A DNA stretch of 32,635 bases, taken from positions 1 through 32,635 of the forward strand of contig JAILKE010000064.1 in assembly GCA_024694125.1 (NCBI GenBank), written 5' to 3'. Under the pieces are notes generated by a model, which ran no database searches, was not told the origin of the DNA, and saw only the letters and a program-made list of their open reading frames with translations. Every line of letters starts with the position of its first letter. Positions within the stretch are counted from its first letter, which is position 1. The DNA is from Bacteroidales bacterium (GTDB taxonomy: Bacteria; Bacteroidota; Bacteroidia; Bacteroidales; UBA3663). A program made the position numbers and the translations under genes. Of this stretch, positions 24,083 to 31,254 are shown in pieces.

Positions 24083-24146
24083 AACAAAATAGCCCCGACA
24101 TTCAAAACAAATTCGCCCCGACTTGGATTGTCGGGGCGATTTTGTT
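24083..24146 (+). terminator. Terminator after the phosphorylase gene, with a duplicated left arm
   Basis: CGCCCCGAC (24114-24122) pairs with GTCGGGGCG (24130-24138) around a 7-base loop, followed by ATTTTGTTATT. A second copy of the left arm, AACAAAAT-A-GCCCCGAC (24083-24099), can pair with the same right arm extended as GTCGGGGC-G-ATTTTGTT (24130-24146), giving 16 pairs around one mismatch. The two hairpins exclude each other. Confidence 0.8.
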
Positions 24147-24148
24147 AT

Positions 24149-24294
24149 TAAAATTAAAAATTAAAAGGTAACAATTAAAAATGATTACTCCGCCGTACTC
24201 CACTTTCAACTTTTAATTTTCAACTTTCAATTTTCAACTTTCAACTTTCAATTTTCAACTTTCAATTTTCAATTTTCAATTTTTAACTTTTAAT
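24149..24294. repeat. Inverted blocks of 7-bp repeats
   Basis: Thirteen heptamers fitting TTTYAAY fill 24204-24294 without a break. The complement, RTTRAAA, is the same unit family as at 16111-16138. A shorter block in the opposite orientation (ATTAAAATTAAAAATTAAAA) lies at 24149-24168, with ATTAAAAATG at 24174-24183. The two blocks could pair in RNA. With the promoter items below this accounts for the 404-bp gap; no gene is visible. Confidence 0.88.
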
Positions 24295-24311
24295 TTGCTT
24301 GTCACGGTTTC

Positions 24312-24353
24312 TTTTGTTCCAAAATTGGGGTATATTCGTTTCAATTCGATGGG
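24312..24353 (+). promoter_or_regulatory. Copy of the regulator-operator half-site upstream of the esterase gene
   Basis: TTTTGTTCCAAAA (24312-24324) and, 20 bp later, TTCGATGGG (24345-24353) repeat the two elements of the left half of the divergent operator (TTTTGTCCAAAA at 13574 and TTCGATGGG at 13595, 9 bp apart). Order and orientation are the same. The spacing differs by 11 bp, about one helical turn. Shared binding by the same regulator is an inference. Confidence 0.45.
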
Positions 24354-24372
24354 GTGCAACAGAATTGCACCC
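24352..24372. promoter_or_regulatory. Perfect dyad upstream of the esterase promoter
   Basis: GGGTGCAA (24352-24359) and TTGCACCC (24365-24372) form a perfect 8-bp inverted repeat with a 5-bp spacer. It is centred about 43 bp before the predicted transcript start and ends where a -33 element would be, a position typical of activator sites. Confidence 0.55.
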
Positions 24373-24391
24373 TTGAATAATATTTTTTAAT

Positions 24392-24399
24392 TACCTTTG
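24392..24399 (+). promoter_or_regulatory. -7 promoter element of the esterase gene
   Basis: TACCTTTG matches TAnnTTTG; the start point would be near 24405, about 80 bases before the ATG. The -33 position has no TTTG; the dyad at 24352-24372 reaches it. Confidence 0.65.
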
Positions 24400-24486
24400 T
24401 GCCGAAATCATTGCCGTCGGACGAAAAACTGCGGACGGCAGGCGGACTTTACTTGAATACACAGACTAAAATTATCTTATTTTATT

Positions 24487-27400
24487 ATGAAAATCAATCC
24501 ACTTTTATCCCTCGTGCTGGCTGGTACACTCGTATCGGCAGTACAGTCTGATGCTAAGGTCAAACTGCACAGCATAGGCGACAGCACTATGCAGACGTAC
24601 GATGAATCGACCGAGAAGCGTGGCTGGGGACAGATGTTGCAGCAGTTCTTCGATGCCGACCAACTGACGGTCAATAACCGAGGCAAGTCGGGCGCATCGT
24701 CCAAGTCATTTTACCTGGAGAGCGCCTATTGGCCCACAATGGTAGCCTCGACATCGAGCTCAACCACCATCGAGGAGGGCGACTATATGATTGTCCAGTT
24801 CGCCCACAACGACGAGAAGACCAGCGGTATGGACGGCGATTCGGTCAAGGCATACTATACCTCGATAGGTGACGCGACGAACGCTTCTGCTACCGACTAC
24901 CGCGGCACCACGCCCTATGGTACGTTCAAGAAGTATATCCGTGCCTACATCGACGAGTGCAAGGCACGCGGAGGCAAACCGATTGTGGTGACGCCTATCT
25001 GCCGTAAGTATTTCGAATCGGCTACCAGCATACGACGCAATGGACGTCACGACCTGGGCGACTCGTTCTCGGTGCTCACTGCATCGGGCATCAAGACCAG
25101 CCAGAGCGTGGCATCGACCGACCATACCTACGACTATGCTCAGGCGCTCATCGACGTGGCTGCCGAGTACGAGGATGTGCCGGTCATCGACCTCACTTCC
25201 ATATCGGCACAGATGTACATCGATTACGGTGACGCATATTGCACGGAGAATCTCTTCGTGTCATCGGACAAGACTCACACTGTCGGCATGGGCGCCACGC
25301 TGATAGCACGCGCCTTCGCCCAGGCTGTCAAGGACGGCGACAACCGCATCACCAGTGCGCAGAACTACAATGCCGACAACAAGGCTAAGTCTGACGCTAT
25401 CCTGGCTGAACTGGCTCAATATGTCACGATATCGAACGAGATTACCTTCTCGCCTGTGTCGGGCTACATGGGCAAGGCTTACAGCGGCCAGACCCTGACG
25501 CGCGAGTTCGCTGTGTCGGCCTTCGGACTGAGTCCTGCGGCAGGTCAGGTCACCCTGACCACGGAGGGCGGTTTCGAGGTATCGGTTGACAAGGAGAACT
25601 ACTCCAACAGTGTATCGATCGATTATACAGGTTCGACTCTCATTGCTACGGTCTATGTGCGTGTTCTGTTGAGCGGAACCGGAACATTGAGCGGCAAACT
25701 CATAGCCAGTGACGGTACGAACAGCAAGGAACTCGCCCTGAGCGCCGATGTCGTATCGCTGTCGGGCGGTGAGGCCGAGGAGTGCAGCGCCCTGTGGAGC
25801 ATGAACGGCGGCAACAGCTGTGTGACCGAAGGTGCCATCGAGTATCTGGACCAGACCTGGAGCAACATGTATGTGCACAGTTACAATGCCATCAACTCGG
25901 CTGCCGTATGGCCTGCCGAGAGCGGTTATGATGCATCGCGCATCACTCAGCGTAACTGCACGCCCGAGAACAGCTGGCCATCGGGCGAAATAGACGAGGT
26001 ATCAACCCGCTATATTCAGTTCGGCGTGCGCGCTCCGGAGAAGACCATCGTCAATGTCGATAAGATTTCGATGTATGTGGCTGGTGCAGGCGGATCGGGT
26101 ATGCGCTGCAAGGTCTATTACTCGCTCGACTCTACCTTCGCGCAACCGGTACAGATAGCCGATTACAGCGGCAGCATGACGGGCAATACAGCCTACGCCG
26201 TATCCGCCGACGTGGTGGAGAGCATCGAGGATGGCGAATGTCTCTATATGCGTATCTACCCTTGGTACAACGGCGGCGCTACCAGTGCCAAGACGATCTG
26301 TCTGGCTGATGTGTGCGTACACGGTTACTCGCAGTCGATGTCGAGCAGCGTGACGCTGGAGGGCGCCTCGCTCACATGGGGCCTGCACTCTGCCGGCGCG
26401 GAACAGACTATTGAATATGACCCATTCGAGGCATCGGCTTACTTCGCCGACCAGACGGTCACGTTGGGCAGTGCATTGGCCTACAACGGCACGGAAGCCT
26501 GGCAGGGTAGCGATGATGCGACCAACGGTACGGTGCTGATGAAGGTGGGTAACCCATCGACAACAGCAAGTCTGTCGAACACTATCAGCGAGGACAACAG
26601 CCTCACCTTCAAGGTCAACATGACCAACGGTGGTGTCTTCATGCCGTCGCAGTTGAGCCTCAGTGCTGCCCGATTCGGTACCGACGGTGGTGCATTCACG
26701 GTATATGTCGGCGCTGGCTCGGACGAGATGGAGGTGATATCGGGCCAGTTGCCCAACCGTAGCAAAAACAAGAATGGCCTGCAGCCACTCTCGCAGTACA
26801 GTGTCGATCTGAGTGGACTGGCTGCTGACGAGGAGAATCCGCTCTCTGTACGTATCGCTATCACCGGCTTGGGCAAGGGTAAGTATTTCGGATTTGCCGA
26901 CATGAAACTGACCGGCACTGTGATGGGTGCAGGCGATGACGAGTCTCTCTCAGTCATCTCGGTCGAGCCTGCTGACGGTACCGAGGGATTGAGCCGCTCG
27001 GGCAAGGTGGTCATCAACTACAACAAACGAATTGCCGCCGGTACTGGTACCCTCACATTGACCAATGTCAACACGGGCGCTGTCACCGAGGTGACGCCAC
27101 AGTGGAGCAACCGTGCATTGTCCATCACTTATGTAGGACTCGATTACGGTTCGACCTACCGCCTGGACGTCCCTGCAGGATATGTGGTCGATGCCGCTAC
27201 GGGCAGCAAGAAGTCCGAGGCACTGCAGAGCACCTTCACCATCCTGTCCCGTCCTGTGCCCACAGCGCGTACGTTCAATGCCATTGTCGATGGCTCGCTC
27301 ACGCAGTTGGCACTCAAGGACGGCAAGATTGCTGCCACGGAGTCGATGCCTGCGCAGTACCGTTCGATTCAGGCTGCCATCGACGATGCTCCCTCTGACT

Positions 27401-28788
27401 GCACGGAACCCTACTTGATCTATATCCGCAACGGCTATTACCGCGACCCGAACTTCACGTTCACTTCAAGTTACGGTACCCGTTACAGCGATATGTCGAG
27501 CAATACAGGTACCGAGACTACCCGCATCACCAATGGCGCCATCAACGAGTATGACTCCTGCCGATTGATCTATATCAACAAACCGAATATCCACCTGATT
27601 GGTGAGAGCCGCGAGGGCGTCATCATCGCTACGGACCGTCTGGCAGGTAGCGTATCGTCGGACCACAGCAAGGTATGGTATCATATCGGCGCTGCTGCCA
27701 CGGTCGAGGTGCAGGCGGGCGGATCGGACTTCTATATGGGTAACCTGACGGTCGATAACGAGAACTGGACCGTGCACCAGATGGCTGGTCCTCAGTGCCT
27801 GTGCTTCAACATCCAGGGTGATCGAGCTGTGCTGAACAATGTGCGTGCCCGTTCTTATCAGGATACTTATTATAACGGCGGTACGTACAACCGTACCTTC
27901 TGGTACAACTCCGAGATAGAGGGATCGGTCGATTTCATCTATGGTGCATCGGACGTATGGTTCGAGAGTTGTGTGCTCAACATCAATCGCCAGAGCGGTG
28001 GTTATATCGTTGCGCCCAATCATCCTGACGGTACCCGTTGGGGCTATGTCTTCAACAACTGTCACATCACTACCGACGATGTAGCCGATCCATCCAAGTA
28101 CTCTATCTGGTTGGGTCGCCCATGGCACGAGAAACCCAAGACGGTCTTCCTGCACACGCAGATGGACCTCACGCCAATGGATTCGCTCTGGTACAGCACG
28201 ATGGGCGGTCTGCCCGCTCTGTGGGCTGTATATGATTTCTACAATGCCAAGGGTAATGCTCTGAGCACTGTCAGTCGTTCTTACTATTATTATACCAGCG
28301 ATGGCGTGACCTACAGTGGCATTGCCAAGAACAGCCTCACTGAGGAGGAGGTCGCTGAATATACCATCGCCAATGTGATGGCAGGTGACGGCTCTACCCA
28401 GGCTTCGGGCTACTGGTCGCCAATGAATATGGTGGATCAGCCGCAGACGCCGCTGATGATGAAGGCTGGCACCGAGGTGACATGGACTGCCGACAAGTAT
28501 GCTGTCTGCTACATCGTCCATGTCAATGGCCAACCTGTAGCTTTCCCGACCGAATGTCGCTACGAGGCTCAACTGGGCGATGTCATACAGGTACAGAGTG
28601 TCGGTGAACACGGTGCACTCTCTGCCATGAGTGAGGCTATCACCGTCGATGGAGGAACATCGCTCCAGTCTCTGCGCGGACAGGACAGCAGGAACTCCCT
28701 GCCTCGCTACGACCTGCTTGGCCGTCGCCTCTCTACTCAATCGACTGGCCTCTCGGTCAGCGCTGAGGGTGCATTGATGCAGCGATAA
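24487..28788 (+). CDS. Secreted dual pectin esterase: CE12 acetylesterase plus CE8 methylesterase
   Basis: A 1433-residue secreted enzyme with a signal peptide (MKINPLLSLVLAGTLVSAVQ). Residues about 25-300 are an SGNH rhamnogalacturonan acetylesterase (CE12): GDST with Ser33, NRGKSG, QFAHND and the catalytic pair D261/H264 in DKTHT. The middle (about 310-970) holds beta-sandwich modules, with an Ig-like SbsA-type segment near 820-920. Residues about 975-1290 are a pectin methylesterase (CE8) right-handed helix: GPQ with Q1103, QDTYY with Q1125/D1126, VDFIYG with nucleophile D1149, and LGRPW with R1211. All key residues of both sites are present. The tail (YDLLGRRLSTQS) resembles a type IX sorting end. 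It would remove acetyl and methyl groups from pectin before lyases or hydrolases act. It is monocistronic, with its own promoter. Confidence 0.92.
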   Translation: MKINPLLSLVLAGTLVSAVQSDAKVKLHSIGDSTMQTYDESTEKRGWGQMLQQFFDADQLTVNNRGKSGASSKSFYLESAYWPTMVASTSSSTTIEEGDYMIVQFAHNDEKTSGMDGDSVKAYYTSIGDATNASATDYRGTTPYGTFKKYIRAYIDECKARGGKPIVVTPICRKYFESATSIRRNGRHDLGDSFSVLTASGIKTSQSVASTDHTYDYAQALIDVAAEYEDVPVIDLTSISAQMYIDYGDAYCTENLFVSSDKTHTVGMGATLIARAFAQAVKDGDNRITSAQNYNADNKAKSDAILAELAQYVTISNEITFSPVSGYMGKAYSGQTLTREFAVSAFGLSPAAGQVTLTTEGGFEVSVDKENYSNSVSIDYTGSTLIATVYVRVLLSGTGTLSGKLIASDGTNSKELALSADVVSLSGGEAEECSALWSMNGGNSCVTEGAIEYLDQTWSNMYVHSYNAINSAAVWPAESGYDASRITQRNCTPENSWPSGEIDEVSTRYIQFGVRAPEKTIVNVDKISMYVAGAGGSGMRCKVYYSLDSTFAQPVQIADYSGSMTGNTAYAVSADVVESIEDGECLYMRIYPWYNGGATSAKTICLADVCVHGYSQSMSSSVTLEGASLTWGLHSAGAEQTIEYDPFEASAYFADQTVTLGSALAYNGTEAWQGSDDATNGTVLMKVGNPSTTASLSNTISEDNSLTFKVNMTNGGVFMPSQLSLSAARFGTDGGAFTVYVGAGSDEMEVISGQLPNRSKNKNGLQPLSQYSVDLSGLAADEENPLSVRIAITGLGKGKYFGFADMKLTGTVMGAGDDESLSVISVEPADGTEGLSRSGKVVINYNKRIAAGTGTLTLTNVNTGAVTEVTPQWSNRALSITYVGLDYGSTYRLDVPAGYVVDAATGSKKSEALQSTFTILSRPVPTARTFNAIVDGSLTQLALKDGKIAATESMPAQYRSIQAAIDDAPSDCTEPYLIYIRNGYYRDPNFTFTSSYGTRYSDMSSNTGTETTRITNGAINEYDSCRLIYINKPNIHLIGESREGVIIATDRLAGSVSSDHSKVWYHIGAAATVEVQAGGSDFYMGNLTVDNENWTVHQMAGPQCLCFNIQGDRAVLNNVRARSYQDTYYNGGTYNRTFWYNSEIEGSVDFIYGASDVWFESCVLNINRQSGGYIVAPNHPDGTRWGYVFNNCHITTDDVADPSKYSIWLGRPWHEKPKTVFLHTQMDLTPMDSLWYSTMGGLPALWAVYDFYNAKGNALSTVSRSYYYYTSDGVTYSGIAKNSLTEEEVAEYTIANVMAGDGSTQASGYWSPMNMVDQPQTPLMMKAGTEVTWTADKYAVCYIVHVNGQPVAFPTECRYEAQLGDVIQVQSVGEHGALSAMSEAITVDGGTSLQSLRGQDSRNSLPRYDLLGRRLSTQSTGLSVSAEGALMQR

Positions 28789-28796
28789 AAAGCGTC

Positions 28797-28824
28797 GCCG
28801 TATGTGCCCTGCGGCACATACGGC
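28797..28824. terminator. Strong hairpin after the esterase gene
   Basis: A perfect 12-bp stem, GCCGTATGTGCC (28797-28808) with GGCACATACGGC (28813-28824) and a 4-base loop, starts 9 bp after the stop. No T-run follows on the plus strand. On the minus strand five T (complement of 28786-28790) follow after a short gap. It is probably a terminator or mRNA 3' end stabiliser. Confidence 0.5.
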
Positions 28825-28841
28825 GGCAACTCTATAACTTA

Positions 28842-28914
28842 GTTTCTGTAGTTCCTATAGTATCTATAGCTTCTATAGTTTCTATAGCATCTATAGCTTC
28901 TATTTCCTCTATTG
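28842..28914. repeat. 9-bp tandem repeats
   Basis: Units TTCCTATAG, TATCTATAG, CTTCTATAG, TTTCTATAG, CATCTATAG, CTTCTATTT and CCTCTATTG occupy 28852-28914 in register, preceded by a related unit GTTTCTGTA (28842-28850). They lie between convergent genes. Function unknown. Confidence 0.88.
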
Positions 28915-28916
28915 AC

Positions 28917-28950
28917 AAAATAAGCGCCGATGCAGTGAGCACCGGCGCTT
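28917..28950 (-). terminator. Terminator of mdh
   Basis: On the minus strand AAGCGCCG and CGGCGCTT (28922-28929 and 28943-28950) pair perfectly, with inner GTGC/GCAT pairs and a 5-base loop. ATTTTG follows the stem. It is 24 bp beyond the mdh stop. Confidence 0.8.
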
Positions 28951-28973
28951 GTTGTCTTTATTGGCCTCTGTGA

Positions 28974-29966
28974 TTACAGGTTGGCATTCATCTGCTTCCA
29001 GTCAGCAACGGCTGGGATGATGTTGAGGGTAACGAGTTCGTCACGCATCTTGCAGAGGTGCTCGTATGAAGCCTTGAGAGCCTCCATTTCCTCAGCAGTA
29101 CCCTGTGGGGCGGTGAAGTGAACGCCGTCCTTGTCGATAGTGGTAGGCATAGCCATCATGACGTTCTTGAAGCCGCACTTGTCGCAGTTGACGTAGCAAC
29201 CAGCAGGCAGAGTGAATGGATCACCGCCCATAGCGCCTTCAATCATCTTGACAGCCTGGTATGCAGGGCTCTGGAATGAAGAGCGACCACGCAGTTTGAT
29301 GATGCTAGAACCGCCCTGTACGGTCTTCTGACGGATTTCTGCCCAACGGTCAGCAGCGAGGTTCATCTCGCTCAATGGCTTGCCATCGATCTTGACCTGT
29401 GAAGCAAATACAGCCATCTGCTCACCGTGACCACCATAGGTGTGTGCGCCGGTAACCTTGTCCTGCTGTACACCGAACTCCATAGCCAACTGCTGCTGCA
29501 GACGGGTTGAGTCGAGAGCGGCGAGAGAGGTGAGCTGGTTAGGCTTCAGGCCAGAGTGAATCAATGCGGTCAAAGCGGTAACGTCGGCTGGGTTGAAGAT
29601 TACGACGACGTGCTTTACCTCAGGGCAGTACTCCTTGATGAAATCGCCGAACTGAGCAGCGATCTGGCAGTTACCTTTCAAAAGGTCCTCACGGGTCATA
29701 CCCTCCTTACGTGGAGCACCGCCAGATGAGATGATGTACTTAGCACCTGTAAATGCCTCCTTTGGATCGGTGGTCCAAGTGATGTTCGCACCTGGGAATG
29801 CGCAGTGTGCCATCTCGTCGGCTACACCATGTACGCCTGGTTCGAAGATATCGTAGAGACAGATGTTAGGAGTCAGACCAAGCATCAGCACTGACTGTAC
29901 CATATTAGAGCCGATCATGCCGCCGGCACCAACGATGAGAAGTTTCTCTTGAGTTAGGTAATTCAT
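28974..29966 (-). CDS. mdh: Malate dehydrogenase
   Basis: A 330-residue NAD-dependent malate dehydrogenase of the lactate/malate dehydrogenase family, which interconverts malate and oxaloacetate in the cytoplasm; in this group it serves the fumarate/succinate branch. The start at 29964-29966 (MNYLTQEKLLIVGAGGMIGSN) puts the GAGGMIGSN dinucleotide loop at its usual place; a further 24 upstream codons are discarded as leader. The substrate loop APRKEGMTR has arginine where lactate dehydrogenases have glutamine, which indicates malate. The catalytic Asp is in NPADVTALT, Arg in LDSTRL and His in GGHGEQM. The promoter lies about 40 bp upstream and the terminator follows. It appears monocistronic. 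Confidence 0.92.
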   Translation of the reverse strand: MNYLTQEKLLIVGAGGMIGSNMVQSVLMLGLTPNICLYDIFEPGVHGVADEMAHCAFPGANITWTTDPKEAFTGAKYIISSGGAPRKEGMTREDLLKGNCQIAAQFGDFIKEYCPEVKHVVVIFNPADVTALTALIHSGLKPNQLTSLAALDSTRLQQQLAMEFGVQQDKVTGAHTYGGHGEQMAVFASQVKIDGKPLSEMNLAADRWAEIRQKTVQGGSSIIKLRGRSSFQSPAYQAVKMIEGAMGGDPFTLPAGCYVNCDKCGFKNVMMAMPTTIDKDGVHFTAPQGTAEEMEALKASYEHLCKMRDELVTLNIIPAVADWKQMNANL

Positions 29967-30002
29967 ATCCTTATTATTTTTATGTTGTATTTTTATTTGC
30001 CG

Positions 30003-30010
30003 CAAAGGTA
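30003..30010 (-). promoter_or_regulatory. -7 promoter element of mdh
   Basis: On the minus strand it reads TACCTTTG. The start point would be near 29998, giving a leader of about 32 bases. No TTTG occurs at -33; an arm of an inverted repeat (30035-30049) lies upstream. Confidence 0.6.
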
Positions 30011-30034
30011 GGAATTTTTTGTTAATATTTATGC

Positions 30035-30094
30035 GCAACGAGGTAAATAAACATCTGTAGGAGCCGATTATTTTGCTCTATTTGACCTCGTTGC
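30035..30094. repeat. Long inverted repeat between the DUF1573 gene and mdh
   Basis: GCAACGAGGT followed by AAATA (30035-30049) pairs with TATTTGACCTCGTTGC (30079-30094), fifteen pairs with one bulged base. A nested GAGC/GCTC pair is inside. No T-run follows on either strand, so it is not a standard terminator. It sits 12 bp after the DUF1573 stop and just upstream of the mdh promoter. Confidence 0.6.
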
Positions 30095-30106
30095 AAAATG
30101 TGTGTG

Positions 30107-31183
30107 TCATTTGTCTGCCTGCAAGTTGACGATTACCCGTGAGTTGGTCGGGTCATTGCTGATGATCATCAGGTGATGAGTCAGTTCGCCTATCTTGTTG
30201 GCCGATGGCACATAGGTGATGACGAGTTCTGCACTTTGTCCCGGTTTGATAACCTCGGATGACAGTTGAGTGCGGAATACCTTGGGCATATCGTTGCTTA
30301 TCTTACGGATGGTGAGTTTGCTCTTGCCGGTATTGCGGATGGTGATGATCTGAGTCTGGTTGACCTTCGATCCGCGGCCGAAAGAGAGCTGCGTGCGGTC
30401 CACCTCAATCTCGCCGGCGCGGTCACGCTCTTTGCGGCTCAAGGTGGAGAAGTCCTCCCAGATGTCGGCAGTCACGGTGATGACGTTGTTCTTCATCCTC
30501 GATTCCTTGCCCTTGATGAACACCTCGAAGGTCTCTTCGTGCAGTCCCCAGTCCTTGGCCTTGTCAGTCAGGAAGGTGATGAGCACCTTGCCCTCCTGCT
30601 TGGGCAGGATGATGTCAGGCTGCGACTCGAGGTAGATATTCTTCGATACACCGCGGAAGGACAACTGAATCGGTTCCTCGCTTTCATTATAGAATTGTAG
30701 CGTGCGCGTGCGGTTGTTGCGGGTAGGATATACGTCGAAGAAGTTCATCGAACGGGTCTTGCTCCTCAGTCCGGCGCCCATCTCGTTGGCGTATGAATCT
30801 TCGGGTGTAGTGTTGCTCACCACATTGCCCATGATGGTGATCTGGGTACGCTGTTGCGTATTGTCGTAGATGGTCACAGTCTTCTGGAATGGACCGGGAC
30901 GACCCTTGGGATGATAGGTCACCGTTACCTTGCCTCCTTCGCCGGCGCGCAGTGGCTGATGTGGGTACTCCGGCACGGTGCAACCACAGCTGGATGCAGC
31001 GCGCAGTATGAGCAATGGTCCATCGCCTGCGTTACTGAACTCGAAGTCAACCGATACGTCACCACCGTTCTCGCTGATGGTGCCGAAATCGTGAGTAGTC
31101 TTCTGAAACCGTATCTGACCTGCTGCCCACATCATCTGTGTGCATATCATGGCCAATGCAAAGAGGAGGAAGATTCTTTTCAT
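30107..31183 (-). CDS. DUF1573 family exported protein
   Basis: The start at 31181-31183 gives MKRIFLLFALAMICTQMMWA, a signal peptide; 31 upstream codons in frame cross the intercistronic hairpin and are discarded. The 358-residue product has an N-terminal DUF1573 domain (about 23-115): THDFGTISENGGDVSVDFEF, then SSCGCTVPEYP with the family's CGC, and GGKVTVTYHPKGRPGPF. Two further Ig-like (ASH-type) domains follow (about 140-255 and 270-358), the last with TIRNTGKSKLTIRKIS and ITYVPSA. Such proteins are common in Bacteroidetes; their role is unknown, but they are probably periplasmic or surface beta-sandwich proteins. It lies 71 bp after alaS in the same direction, with no promoter visible between, so it may be cotranscribed. 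Confidence 0.85.
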   Translation of the reverse strand: MKRIFLLFALAMICTQMMWAAGQIRFQKTTHDFGTISENGGDVSVDFEFSNAGDGPLLILRAASSCGCTVPEYPHQPLRAGEGGKVTVTYHPKGRPGPFQKTVTIYDNTQQRTQITIMGNVVSNTTPEDSYANEMGAGLRSKTRSMNFFDVYPTRNNRTRTLQFYNESEEPIQLSFRGVSKNIYLESQPDIILPKQEGKVLITFLTDKAKDWGLHEETFEVFIKGKESRMKNNVITVTADIWEDFSTLSRKERDRAGEIEVDRTQLSFGRGSKVNQTQIITIRNTGKSKLTIRKISNDMPKVFRTQLSSEVIKPGQSAELVITYVPSANKIGELTHHLMIISNDPTNSRVIVNLQADK

Positions 31184-31207
31184 GATTTTAAATCCCAATA
31201 ATAATTG

Positions 31208-31247
31208 TTTTCCAGTCCCGAGCAAAGAGGAGCGCGGGACTGGAAAA
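31208..31247. other. Intercistronic hairpin between alaS and the DUF1573 gene
   Basis: TTTTCCAGTCCCG (31208-31220) and CGGGACTGGAAAA (31235-31247) form a perfect 13-bp inverted repeat with a 14-base loop. No U-run follows on the minus strand, so it is more likely an mRNA processing or stability element than a full terminator. Confidence 0.6.
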
Positions 31248-31254
31248 GTATATA

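Noticed and set aside
27466..28740. A 424-codon minus-strand frame opposite the CE8 domain
   Set aside because: Antisense to catalytic motifs of the esterase, with no family likeness.
31208..31247. Rho-independent terminator after alaS
   Set aside because: The stem is perfect, but no U-run follows on the minus strand; listed as a hairpin only.
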